From contig JBMYYE010000019.1 of the NCBI GenBank assembly GCA_049609065.1, positions 1 through 26,831 of the forward strand: a stretch of DNA of 26,831 bases, given 5' to 3'. The translations under genes were made by a program, and so were the position numbers. Numbering within the stretch: the first letter of the stretch is position 1; each line of letters opens with the position of its first letter. The notes beneath the pieces were generated by a model, which saw only the letters and a program-made list of their open reading frames with translations, made no database searches and was not told the origin of the DNA. Source of the stretch: JBMYYE01 sp049609065. Its GTDB lineage: Bacteria; Pseudomonadota; Alphaproteobacteria; Rhodobacterales; Rhodobacteraceae. Shown piece by piece: positions 1-7,098 of this stretch.

Positions 1-1362
1 ATGAAGGGTGGCGCTGCTGGTGGCGGTTACGCACAGGTTGTTCCGATGGAGGAAATGAACCTTCACTTCACGGGCGATTTTCACGCAATCACATCGGCAC
101 ATTCACTTTTGTCTGCGATGATCGACAATCACATCTATTGGGGCAATGAGCAAGAAATCGACATCCGCCGTGTGGCGTGGCGTCGTGTGGTCGACATGAA
201 CGACCGCGCTTTGCGTCAGATCACAGCCTCCCTTGGTGGCGTTTCAAACGGGTTCCCACGCGAAACTGGGTTTGACATCACCGTGGCCTCCGAAGTGATG
301 GCGATCCTTTGCTTGGCGCTTGATTTGAAAGATCTCGAAAAACGTTTGGGTGACATCATTGTGGCGTATCGCCGTGATAAATCCCCAGTCTATTGCCGTG
401 ACATCAAAGCCGCGGGCGCAATGACTGTGCTTTTGAAAGACGCAATGCAGCCGAACCTCGTGCAGACATTGGAAAACAACCCAGCCTTCGTGCATGGTGG
501 TCCATTTGCCAATATCGCCCATGGGTGTAACTCCGTTATTGCGACAAAAACTGCGCTTAAACTCACAGATTATGTAGTGACTGAAGCGGGCTTTGGTGCC
601 GATCTCGGGGCTGAGAAGTTCATGAACATCAAATGCCGCAAAGCGGGCATCGCGCCTTCTGCTGTTGTGCTTGTTGCGACGGTTCGCGCTATGAAAATGA
701 ACGGTGGCGTGGCGAAGGCGGATCTTGGTCCTGAAAACGTAAGCGCCGTGCAAGATGGCTGTGCAAACCTTGGGCGTCACATTGAAAACGTGAAATCCTT
801 TGGCGTGCCTGTTGTGGTTGCGATTAACCATTTTGTCACCGACACAGATGCCGAAGTGCAAGCGGTCCAAGAGTATTGCGCGGATCACGGCGTCGAAGCG
901 GTTCTGTCCCAGCACTGGGAATTTGGTTCAAAAGGGTCTGAAAACCTCGCTAAGAAAGTTGTGGAAATTGTTGATTCAGGTGCCGCGAATTTTGCGCCGA
1001 TCTATCCTGATGACATGCCGCTCTTTGAGAAAATCGAAACCATTGCGAAACGCATCTACCGCGCGGACGAAGTTTTGGCAGATGCAAAAATCCGCAATCA
1101 GCTTAAGGAATGGGAAGCCGCAGGCTATGGTCACCTTCCTGTCTGCATGGCGAAGACGCAGTATAGCTTCTCTACGGATCCATCTCTGCGCGGCGCACCA
1201 ACAGGTCATTCGGTTCCTGTGCGTGAGGTCCGCCTCTCTGCTGGGGCAGGGTTCATCGTGGTTGTGTGTGGTGAAATTATGACCATGCCGGGTCTTCCAC
1301 GCAAACCAGCCGCAGAAAGCATCATGCTAGATGATGATGGCCAAATTGAAGGTCTTTTCTAA
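1..1362 (+). CDS. fhs: Formate–tetrahydrofolate ligase, 5' end cut by window edge
   Basis: ATP-dependent ligation of formate to tetrahydrofolate, giving 10-formyl-THF in the cytoplasm. The 453 visible residues begin inside the protein: the family is usually near 555 residues, so about 100 N-terminal residues, including the usual P-loop, lie before the window and the ATG at base 1 is an internal Met. Recognisable family blocks are GGGYAQVVPMEEMNLHFTGD near the visible start, GNEQEIDIRRVAWRRVVDMN around residues 48–67, and FDITVASEVMAILCLA around 91–106. The frame is intact to a TAA stop. Chorismate mutase and folD follow on the same strand; FolD interconverts the next THF species, so pairing the two genes fits the pathway. 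Family assignment is very secure; the start cannot be seen. Confidence 0.97.
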   Translation: MKGGAAGGGYAQVVPMEEMNLHFTGDFHAITSAHSLLSAMIDNHIYWGNEQEIDIRRVAWRRVVDMNDRALRQITASLGGVSNGFPRETGFDITVASEVMAILCLALDLKDLEKRLGDIIVAYRRDKSPVYCRDIKAAGAMTVLLKDAMQPNLVQTLENNPAFVHGGPFANIAHGCNSVIATKTALKLTDYVVTEAGFGADLGAEKFMNIKCRKAGIAPSAVVLVATVRAMKMNGGVAKADLGPENVSAVQDGCANLGRHIENVKSFGVPVVVAINHFVTDTDAEVQAVQEYCADHGVEAVLSQHWEFGSKGSENLAKKVVEIVDSGAANFAPIYPDDMPLFEKIETIAKRIYRADEVLADAKIRNQLKEWEAAGYGHLPVCMAKTQYSFSTDPSLRGAPTGHSVPVREVRLSAGAGFIVVVCGEIMTMPGLPRKPAAESIMLDDDGQIEGLF

Positions 1363-1383
1363 GGCGTAGACTCCCTATACTAA

Positions 1384-1411
1384 GGCAAGGCGCGGGTTAT
1401 CGCGCCTTGCC
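1384..1411 (+). repeat. Perfect 11-bp inverted repeat (hairpin) after fhs
   Basis: The arms GGCAAGGCGCG (1384–1394) and CGCGCCTTGCC (1401–1411) are exact complements around a 6-base loop. No T-run follows, so it does not look like a classical intrinsic terminator. It may stabilise the 3' end of fhs mRNA or damp read-through into the chorismate mutase gene, whose Shine–Dalgarno (GGAGA) starts a few bases later. Confidence 0.7.
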
Positions 1412-1428
1412 ACATTCCGGAGATATCC

Positions 1429-1734
1429 ATGCGCGCCCCAAATGAGTGCACAACCATGTCAGAGCTACGCGTCGCCATTGACGCCCTTGACCAAGAGGTC
1501 GTGGCCTTGCTGAGCAAACGGGCTGCATATATCGATCGGGCGGTCGTGTTAAAACCAAACGAAGGCTTGCCGGCCCGTATTGATGAGCGTGTTGAAGAAG
1601 TGGCGCATAACGCGCGCAAAAACGCCGAAAGCGCGGGGTTCGATCCCGATTTGGCAGAAGAAATTTGGCGTTTGATGATTGAATGGTCCATCAAACGTGA
1701 AGAGAAAACCTTAGGCCCATCAACGGGCCCATAG
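1429..1734 (+). CDS. Chorismate mutase, AroQ type (small, stand-alone)
   Basis: Predicted 101-residue all-helical chorismate mutase, which converts chorismate to prephenate for Phe/Tyr synthesis. The N-terminal helix SELRVAIDALDQEVVALLSKR has the typical AroQ pattern (L-R-x-x-I-D-x-L-D … L-x-x-R) with the active-site-type Arg, and the length fits a single AroQ domain. The ATG at 1429 has GGAGA about six bases upstream. An internal Met at residue 10 is a possible later start but has no better ribosome site. The gene sits between fhs and folD, with only 11 bases before the folD ATG, so it is probably co-transcribed with folD. Chorismate is also the precursor of the p-aminobenzoate part of folate, but any functional link is inference. 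The C-terminal half is less diagnostic than the N-terminal helix. Confidence 0.85.
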   Translation: MRAPNECTTMSELRVAIDALDQEVVALLSKRAAYIDRAVVLKPNEGLPARIDERVEEVAHNARKNAESAGFDPDLAEEIWRLMIEWSIKREEKTLGPSTGP

Positions 1735-1745
1735 AGGAGAATAAC

Positions 1746-2648
1746 ATGTCCGCAAATATCATCGATGGCAAAGCGTTTGCTGCTACGGTTCGCGCCAAAG
1801 TCGCAACCCATGTAAGCCGATTGAAAGAAGAACACGACATCACGCCTGGTTTGGCGGTGGTGTTGGTTGGCGAAGACCCCGCGAGCCAAGTTTATGTGCG
1901 CTCCAAAGGCAAACAAACCATTGAAGTCGGCATGAACAGCTATGAGCACAAACTTGATGTGAACACGTCAGAATCGGACCTCTTGGCGCTGATTGATACG
2001 TTGAACACAGACGAAAATGTCCATGGTATCCTTGTGCAGCTTCCGTTGCCAAAGCACTTGAATGAAGATCTCGTTATCAATTCAATTGCGCCCGCCAAAG
2101 ATGTGGATGGGTTCCATATTTCCAATGTTGGGCTTTTGGGCACTGGTCAAAAATCCATGGTGCCGTGCACGCCTTTGGGCTGTTTGATGATGCTACGCGA
2201 CTATCATGGTTCCATTTCTGGAATGAATGCGGTTGTCGTTGGGCGTTCAAATATCGTTGGGAAACCGATGGCTCAGCTTTTGCTCAATGATAGCTGCACC
2301 GTGACCATCGCGCATTCGCGCACCAAAGACATCGCAGATGTCGTTCGCGGCGCTGACATCGTTGTCGCAGCCGTTGGGCGCCCTGAAATGGTGCCAGGCG
2401 ACTGGATTAAAGATGGCGCAACAGTGATCGACGTGGGCATCAACCGCATTGACGCACCAGAAAAAGGCGAAGGCAAAACGCGCCTTGTCGGCGACGTCGA
2501 TTTCGACAGCGTATCCAAAGTCGCAGGCGCAATCACACCTGTTCCTGGTGGCGTTGGTCCGATGACGATTGCGTGCCTCTTGGCGAATACTGTAACGGCA
2601 TGTTGCCGGGCAAATAACCTGTCTGAGCCAGAAGGCCTCACTGCGTAA
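1746..2648 (+). CDS. folD: Bifunctional methylene-THF dehydrogenase / methenyl-THF cyclohydrolase
   Basis: Interconverts 5,10-methylene-THF, 5,10-methenyl-THF and 10-formyl-THF with NADP(H) in the cytoplasm. The 300-residue length is normal. The active-site residues fall at the usual positions: Tyr50 and Lys54 in YVRSKGK, Gln98 in VQLPLP, and Asp121 in KDVDGFH. The Rossmann part carries VVGRSNIVGKP (164–174), and the C-terminal signature PVPGGVGPMT spans 265–274. A GAGGAGA ribosome site lies six bases before the ATG, directly after the chorismate mutase stop. With fhs upstream it makes a one-carbon pair: Fhs feeds 10-formyl-THF and FolD draws on it. A strong intrinsic terminator follows. Confidence 0.98.
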   Translation: MSANIIDGKAFAATVRAKVATHVSRLKEEHDITPGLAVVLVGEDPASQVYVRSKGKQTIEVGMNSYEHKLDVNTSESDLLALIDTLNTDENVHGILVQLPLPKHLNEDLVINSIAPAKDVDGFHISNVGLLGTGQKSMVPCTPLGCLMMLRDYHGSISGMNAVVVGRSNIVGKPMAQLLLNDSCTVTIAHSRTKDIADVVRGADIVVAAVGRPEMVPGDWIKDGATVIDVGINRIDAPEKGEGKTRLVGDVDFDSVSKVAGAITPVPGGVGPMTIACLLANTVTACCRANNLSEPEGLTA

Positions 2649-2679
2649 GCGGTTGATCGCACAAATAAATCCTTAAACA

Positions 2680-2718
2680 CCTCATGCCTTGACGATTGCT
2701 CGGGCGTGGGGTTTTTTT
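2680..2718 (+). terminator. Rho-independent terminator after folD
   Basis: The arms CCTCATGCC (2680–2688) and GGCGTGGGG (2703–2711) pair over 9 bp with two G·U wobbles around a 14-base loop, and TTTTTTT follows at 2712–2718. This should end the fhs–folD transcript. The T-run stops only five bases before the start codon chosen for the next gene. Confidence 0.85.
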
Positions 2719-2723
2719 ATGTC

Positions 2724-3422
2724 ATGACATGGTTTAAAAATATAATCGGCCTTGGTGCTTTTGTGACAGGCGCAACCTTCGTGGCGCTTCAATTTGAGGC
2801 GACGCGCGGCTTTGCTCTCATTGCCAAAGGATACGCGTCACAGGTGGTGCCAGAGGCTCTTACACCTACCAAAGAGACGCTGGAGGCCACAGCTCACGCC
2901 ACCGCGCTCATTGAGGCGGCAGAAGCCCAAATCGGCGTCACGCTTCTTTATGATGGGTCCTATGTGGGGCTTGACTATCCGATGGGGGATGTGCCGCGTT
3001 TGCGGGGCGTTTGTAGCGATGTTGTAATTCGGGCGTTTCGCGATGGGCATGGCGTGGATTTACAACAGGCCGTGCATGAGGACATGAAACAGGCTTTTGG
3101 GACCTACCCAAAAATTTGGGGGCTAAAGTCGACGGATCGAAATATTGATCATCGGCGTGTGCCGAACCTTGAAACTTATTTTACCCGCCAAAATATGCGC
3201 CGCACCCATACGCAAAATCCAGCGGATTATCTGCCTGGCGATCTTGTGACATGGCGCTTGCCTGGCAATTTACCGCATATTGGGATTGTCTCGGACGAGC
3301 TGTCATTTGATGGCACGCCGCTCATTTTACACAATATCGGGGCAGGGACGCGGCGTGACAATATTTTGTTTGCCTATGAGATTAGCGGGCATTTTAGGCC
3401 ACGCGTTACACAGATGAACTAG
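2724..3422 (+). CDS. DUF1287 family protein (YijF-like, NlpC/P60-like fold)
   Basis: A 232-residue protein of the DUF1287 family, whose biochemical role is not established. It starts with a hydrophobic segment (about residues 6–22) that is either an uncleaved anchor or a signal peptide, so the rest probably lies in the periplasm. Family features are YDGSYVGLDYPMGDVPRLRG just before Cys97 (GVCSDVVIRAF), KIWGLKSTDRNIDHRRVPNL in the middle, and His185 in LPHIGIVSD. A Cys followed far downstream by His matches the NlpC/P60 cysteine-peptidase layout, suggesting cell-wall amide hydrolysis, but this is inference. The frame can be opened at a GTG at 2706, but that codon lies inside the folD terminator stem, so ATG 2724 is preferred. 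It has no clear Shine–Dalgarno. Its stop overlaps that of the convergent neighbour. Confidence 0.85.
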   Translation: MTWFKNIIGLGAFVTGATFVALQFEATRGFALIAKGYASQVVPEALTPTKETLEATAHATALIEAAEAQIGVTLLYDGSYVGLDYPMGDVPRLRGVCSDVVIRAFRDGHGVDLQQAVHEDMKQAFGTYPKIWGLKSTDRNIDHRRVPNLETYFTRQNMRRTHTQNPADYLPGDLVTWRLPGNLPHIGIVSDELSFDGTPLILHNIGAGTRRDNILFAYEISGHFRPRVTQMN

Positions 3423-4219
3423 GACGGATCCTTAAATTTTGGGGCGCGTTTTTCAAAGCCCGCCATCACAGCTTCCATTTGATTTGGGCTACCGATGAGA
3501 CGCTCTTGGACTTCGCTTTCAAGCAAAAGCGTTGCATCCTCGGACAAATTTTGCGCGGCTTTGATCATTGCTTTGGCCTCTCGCGTGGCATCAGGGGAGC
3601 GTGAGGCGATGTCTTCGGCGATATGTCGAGCCCGTGCGAGCGGGTCTTGCGCAATCTCCGTAATCACGCCCCAGTTAAAGGCCATATCCGTATCAATAAT
3701 CTCACCCGTATAGGTCATGCGTCGCAACACATCCCCGCGAAGATACTGTTTCCAAAGCGCAATCCCACCCATATCTGGAACGAGACCCCATTTGCTCTCC
3801 ATGATGGAAAACCGTGTATCTGGGGCGGCAATACGCATGTCGGCGCCTGAAATGATCTGAAATCCTGCGCCTAAAGCGTAGCCATGAACGGCGGCAATGA
3901 CGGGCATAGGCAAGCTGTCCCAAACCATGCTGGCATATTGAAAGAGGTTACAGTTTGCATGGCTGCGGGTGCAGATTGATCCATTCTCGGCAACATATTC
4001 CATGAGCTTTGGGAAGGTTGCCACGTCTAGCCCTGCGCAAAAGGCGTCACCCGCACCAGAGAGAATAACCGCACGAATACCGGACCTATTTTTGAGGCTA
4101 TCCCCAGCCTCTGCAATGGCTTCGAGCATGTCTAGATCAAGCGCGTTGCGTTTATGGGGCCGATTTAGGGCGACATGTGCAATTTGGTTTTCGTATTCTA
4201 CCGTGACGCGGTCTGACAT
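3419..4219 (-). CDS. Crotonase/enoyl-CoA hydratase-isomerase family protein
   Basis: A 266-residue crotonase-fold enzyme acting on acyl-CoA thioesters, probably in fatty-acid or related acid catabolism. The oxyanion-hole blocks are AFCAGLDV (59–66) and HGYALGAGF (112–120). By position, Glu141 in IMESKWGL corresponds to the second catalytic Glu of enoyl-CoA hydratases (Glu164 in rat numbering). The site of the first (Glu144) is Gln121 in GAGFQI. PDMGG (148–152) recalls isomerase-like members that use an Asp in this loop. A plain hydratase is therefore less likely than an isomerase or another activity; the substrate cannot be read from sequence. ATG 4219 has GAGG seven bases upstream. The stop shares CTAG (3419–3422) with the convergent DUF1287 gene, and a dyad symmetry lies just upstream. 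Confidence 0.9.
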   Translation of the reverse strand: MSDRVTVEYENQIAHVALNRPHKRNALDLDMLEAIAEAGDSLKNRSGIRAVILSGAGDAFCAGLDVATFPKLMEYVAENGSICTRSHANCNLFQYASMVWDSLPMPVIAAVHGYALGAGFQIISGADMRIAAPDTRFSIMESKWGLVPDMGGIALWKQYLRGDVLRRMTYTGEIIDTDMAFNWGVITEIAQDPLARARHIAEDIASRSPDATREAKAMIKAAQNLSEDATLLLESEVQERLIGSPNQMEAVMAGFEKRAPKFKDPS

Positions 4220-4232
4220 TTGTGATCCTCAA

Positions 4233-4258
4233 TGCTGTTTGTCAAATACAGTACAGCA
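4233..4258. promoter_or_regulatory. Dyad symmetry upstream of the crotonase gene, possible operator
   Basis: TGCTGT (4233–4238) and ACAGCA (4253–4258) are exact complements separated by 14 bases. Inside, CTGT and ACAG also pair. It lies 14 bases upstream of the crotonase start codon, where a repressor site would be expected. No regulator is identifiable from sequence. Confidence 0.3.
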
Positions 4259-4319
4259 CGCCGCTTTCGAGAAAAGGGGAGAAGTGAGGGTCTCACAGAA
4301 AATGACGTGAGGTTAGGAC

Positions 4320-5645
4320 TTAGCGTTCAATGATTTCGTCTTTTACAAACATATTGGCCCATGCTCGATCCATGTATTTTTGGTTCATTTGTGGATCAAC
4401 CCCTTCGTAATCACAGATCGACATGATTTGATCGACAAGGAAACCGGGCTGATAATTTGCATAAACATGTTTGATGGAAGGGTATTTTTCTTTGAGCATG
4501 TAGATCAAAGTGGCTTCATCAAGTGGGAGTCCTTTTTTGCGTGCAATAAGCGCAAAAATTTTCAAGAAGTCTTTTTGATCTGGGCCATTGATTTTGATTT
4601 TATAGAAAATCCGGCGCAAGGCGGCCCCATCAAAAATTTCATTGGGATGAAAGTTGGTTGAAAAAATCACGAGCGTGTCAAATGGCACGGTGAATTTTTC
4701 GCCAGATTGCAATGCAAGGATGTCTTTGCCTTCTTCCATCGGGACGATCCAGCGGTTGATAAGTGCTTGAGGGCTTTCTTCTTGGCGCCCAAGGTCATCC
4801 ACGATGAATAATCCACCCGCTGCCTTCATTTGAAGCGGGGCTTGGTAGGTGCGTGAAACCGAATTGTAAACGAGATCCAACATCGAAAGGGTGAGTTCCC
4901 CACCCGTCACAACGGCAGGACGACGACAGAGCAAGAACCGTGTGTCATGGCTCACGCGTTGTTTGCGAAGCTCTTGCTTGCTCTCGGTTTGCGTGTTGAT
5001 TCTTTCATGTACAAGAGGATCATAGAACGCAATGATTTGGCCAGAATACTCAATGGCTTGCGGGACGTAAATTTGATCACCCATGGCATCGCGCACCCCA
5101 TTTGAGATGGAGGATTTCCCGTTGCCAGGAGGGCCATAGAGCAAAATGGAACGCCCTGAACGCACTGCAGGCCCCAATTGATCAAGGAGACCTTCGGGCA
5201 AGATGAGGTGGCTCATACAGGCTTCGAGTTGGCTGCGCTTCAAATTTGTGTTGCGGATGGATTGTCGTTTTACTTGTTCCTCAAAAACGGCAAGTGGAAC
5301 AGGGAGTGCGCCGAAATATTCAGATTGGCTCAGAGCATCACGTGCGCGGTCTTTGCCTGCGTCTGTGAGCTGATAGGACAAATCATTGGCCGATTCTGTT
5401 GCAGAGCCGGTGATTTCAATCAGGCGTTGATCACGGGCCGTGGAAACCAAGACTTGTGTTTGTGCCGCTGAAATAGAAAGGGAGCTGGCAATGTCATCTA
5501 AGCGGATGAGGTTTTGGCGATACATCGTTTTGATGAGGATATCGCGCATCAATGCCATAGGCAGACCCAAATCAGCAAGCGATTTAGGGGCTGGGGGCAT
5601 CTCAACAGGGGACGGGGCCGCTTTAGGTCTAAGGGACATATTCAT
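4320..5645 (-). CDS. AAA+ ATPase at the distal end of the Tad pilus locus
   Basis: A 441-residue AAA+ protein with no predicted membrane segment. A Pro-rich N-terminus (5–30) leads into a helical, winged-helix-like region (about 30–105). The ATPase core has Walker A GPPGNGKSS (171–179), Walker B LFIVDD (279–284), a sensor-1 Asn in IFSTNFHP (N331) and Arg-finger candidates R344/R345 in ALRRIFYK. A C-terminal helical lid runs from about 355. It lies 77 bases downstream of cpaA on the same strand, so it may serve pilus assembly or its control, but no motif says how. I know of similar ATPases near tad genes in related bacteria, without an assigned function. ATG 5645 has no clear Shine–Dalgarno; ATG 5639 (Met3) is an equal choice. 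The start codon lies inside an inverted repeat. A distinct regulator of the neighbouring crotonase gene is less likely. Confidence 0.85.
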   Translation of the reverse strand: MNMSLRPKAAPSPVEMPPAPKSLADLGLPMALMRDILIKTMYRQNLIRLDDIASSLSISAAQTQVLVSTARDQRLIEITGSATESANDLSYQLTDAGKDRARDALSQSEYFGALPVPLAVFEEQVKRQSIRNTNLKRSQLEACMSHLILPEGLLDQLGPAVRSGRSILLYGPPGNGKSSISNGVRDAMGDQIYVPQAIEYSGQIIAFYDPLVHERINTQTESKQELRKQRVSHDTRFLLCRRPAVVTGGELTLSMLDLVYNSVSRTYQAPLQMKAAGGLFIVDDLGRQEESPQALINRWIVPMEEGKDILALQSGEKFTVPFDTLVIFSTNFHPNEIFDGAALRRIFYKIKINGPDQKDFLKIFALIARKKGLPLDEATLIYMLKEKYPSIKHVYANYQPGFLVDQIMSICDYEGVDPQMNQKYMDRAWANMFVKDEIIER

Positions 5646-5678
5646 GCCAAGACTATGGCATCACAATCTGGGCATGAA
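5641..5678 (-). repeat. Overlapping inverted repeats covering the AAA+ gene start codon
   Basis: TTCATGCC (5641–5648) and GGCATGAA (5671–5678) are exact 8-bp complements with a 22-base spacer. A second, exclusive hairpin uses ATGCCA (5644–5649) and TGGCAT (5656–5661). The start codon of the ATPase gene (5643–5645 on the minus strand) is in the shared arm. This could hide the start in mRNA or act as an operator. Confidence 0.55.
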
Positions 5679-5704
5679 TGTGTCTTAAAAGCGGAGTGTT
5701 TTTG

Positions 5705-5719
5705 GTAATAGTCTGTTAA
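5705..5719 (-). promoter_or_regulatory. CtrA-like box upstream of the AAA+ gene (tentative)
   Basis: On the minus strand TTAA (5716–5719), seven bases, then TTAC (5705–5708): seven of eight matches to the alphaproteobacterial CtrA consensus TTAA-N7-TTAA. It lies in the 77-base gap between cpaA and the ATPase gene. Short AT-rich boxes arise easily by chance. Confidence 0.22.
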
Positions 5720-5722
5720 GGT

Positions 5723-6211
5723 TTAGGCAGCGCTTGTTCCCAAGGTCAAATAAAGATGGGTGATAAAGAGGATCGCAAGCGTAAAACCCATTGGAAATAC
5801 AAGGTTTTCTTCCCAGGATTGCCAATTTGCAGTGCGGTTTCGCACAAAACTGATGCGTTTCATAAGGCGGTGGAATACCAGCGCCCCAATGATGATGAAC
5901 GGTGAGATGAAAATGAGAGTGCTGATTTCACTGCGGTCAATATAGAGCGCCATAGCCGCCACATATTTCACATCTCCTGCGCCGACTTGCCCTGTGAACG
6001 TCAGTAAAAATCCAATGCCTAAGACCACGGCAAACTGGATCCAGCGCGTGCCAATTACGTCCCAAGGCAGGGTAAATACAGCAATGGCCATAAAGGCCAC
6101 CATAAGTGCGATCACCGCAACATTGGGAATGCGCATGGTCTTGAGGTCGCTTAATGCCACCCAAATACCAATGAGAACGGTTGGAACGAAGAAATAGAGA
6201 TCAGGTGTCAT
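5723..6211 (-). CDS. cpaA: Tad prepilin peptidase (CpaA/TadV)
   Basis: Inner-membrane aspartic protease that removes the leader from Flp-type prepilins. Its 162 residues give several membrane helices (about 5–20, 30–50, 57–74, 94–113, 140–158) and the two catalytic Asp sites of the A24 family: Asp22 in ALSDLKTMRIPN and Asp80 in GAGDVK. The length is that of the short Tad-type enzymes, which lack the N-terminal methyltransferase domain of PilD. It starts four bases after the stop of the upstream TPR lipoprotein gene, so it belongs to the tad transcript. Likely substrates in this window are the two Flp-like pilins at 15770–16194. Confidence 0.93.
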   Translation of the reverse strand: MTPDLYFFVPTVLIGIWVALSDLKTMRIPNVAVIALMVAFMAIAVFTLPWDVIGTRWIQFAVVLGIGFLLTFTGQVGAGDVKYVAAMALYIDRSEISTLIFISPFIIIGALVFHRLMKRISFVRNRTANWQSWEENLVFPMGFTLAILFITHLYLTLGTSAA

Positions 6212-6215
6212 GGTG

Positions 6216-7073
6216 TTACCCGTTTGAAATTTTGGTGCTAAGGGCGCCTAGGCTGCGAACGGCCTCGGGAAAATGCTGTGGGTGGGTGTCGATTGCTTCT
6301 TGGAAGAGCCCTTTCCCAATGGTGGTATCCCCGTTTTTAACAGCAGCCAGCCCAGCAGTGTACAAAAGCTGCGCACGTTCGGTCTGTGTGATATTGACAA
6401 GCGGCACATCATATTTGCGTTGGGCAGACCGCGCCAAAACCAAGTTGTTTTTGGCTGTGAAGAGCTTTTTGTCATATTGGACGGCTTCGGTGAAAAGCGC
6501 TTCAGCCCCTTTGAAATCCTTGCGGGTTAGCTTGGAATATCCCCAATTGTTGAGGGTGCCTGCCGGCGCTTGGGTGAGGCCTACGGCGATTTCATAGAAA
6601 CTATCGGCCTTCTTCCACTCTTTGTTGCTATCGGCAATCATTGCCTCAAGGCGATACCGTTTGAACGTTTCAAACGTGGGGGGCACTTTATCGAGCGTGG
6701 CTTCGGCGTCTTTCCATTGGCTGTTGCGAATGAGGGCATCGGCGTATTCAACCTGATCGGCGGCTGTAGCATCCTCATGGGCAAGGACATCTTGCCATGC
6801 GCGCACAGCTGCGGCGGTTTTCTTTGCGCGAATAAGCGACATTGCCAGCCCACGTTTGGGCTCAATTTTCTTAGGATTTCCCGCAACGGTGCGTTTGAAA
6901 TATGTAACCGCTTCATTGGGGTCCCCAACGGTTAGCATAATGTCACTGAGGTTGCTTTCCTCAATCACATTAAGGTCTTTGATCGCGTTGTTTGTGCTGC
7001 TTTTAGGCTTTTGACAGGCCGAAAGCGCGAGCAAGCTCACGCATAGCAAAGACACAACATTTATATGCTGCAT
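6216..7073 (-). CDS. Tetratricopeptide-repeat lipoprotein, TadD-like (second copy)
   Basis: A 285-residue predicted lipoprotein. A short positive-poor N-terminus and hydrophobic stretch end in lipobox LSAC with the acylated Cys at residue 20. The mature part is a string of TPR-like helix pairs: NEAVTYFKRTVAGNPKK around 53–69, AADQVEYADALIRNSQWKDA around 104–123, AGTLNNWGYSKLTRKDFKGA around 171–190, and a final pair near 240–262. TadD-type TPR lipoproteins are needed for Tad pilus assembly and probably help place outer-membrane parts. AGGTG four bases before ATG 7073 supports the start. It lies between the other TPR lipoprotein gene (25 bases) and cpaA (4 bases), so it is clearly in the tad operon. 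The exact split of roles between the two TPR proteins is unknown. Confidence 0.87.
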   Translation of the reverse strand: MQHINVVSLLCVSLLALSACQKPKSSTNNAIKDLNVIEESNLSDIMLTVGDPNEAVTYFKRTVAGNPKKIEPKRGLAMSLIRAKKTAAAVRAWQDVLAHEDATAADQVEYADALIRNSQWKDAEATLDKVPPTFETFKRYRLEAMIADSNKEWKKADSFYEIAVGLTQAPAGTLNNWGYSKLTRKDFKGAEALFTEAVQYDKKLFTAKNNLVLARSAQRKYDVPLVNITQTERAQLLYTAGLAAVKNGDTTIGKGLFQEAIDTHPQHFPEAVRSLGALSTKISNG

Positions 7074-7098
7074 GGATCACCTATTTTCTGCTCTTTGG

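Noticed and set aside
244..915. 223-codon open frame on the minus strand inside fhs
   Set aside because: Lies wholly antisense to a strongly conserved enzyme, has no ribosome site and no recognisable domain; long antisense frames are expected from codon bias.
1380..1949. 189-codon minus-strand frame over the chorismate mutase gene
   Set aside because: Overlaps two supported plus-strand genes and the fhs hairpin; product shows no family features.
2706..2723. GTG start for the DUF1287 gene
   Set aside because: Falls inside the terminator stem and T-run of folD; ATG 2724 gives a normal N-terminus.
4239..4246. Perfect TTGACA on the minus strand before the crotonase gene
   Set aside because: The matching −10 would fall on the start codon itself, with no suitable box at 16–18 bases; probably chance or part of the dyad.
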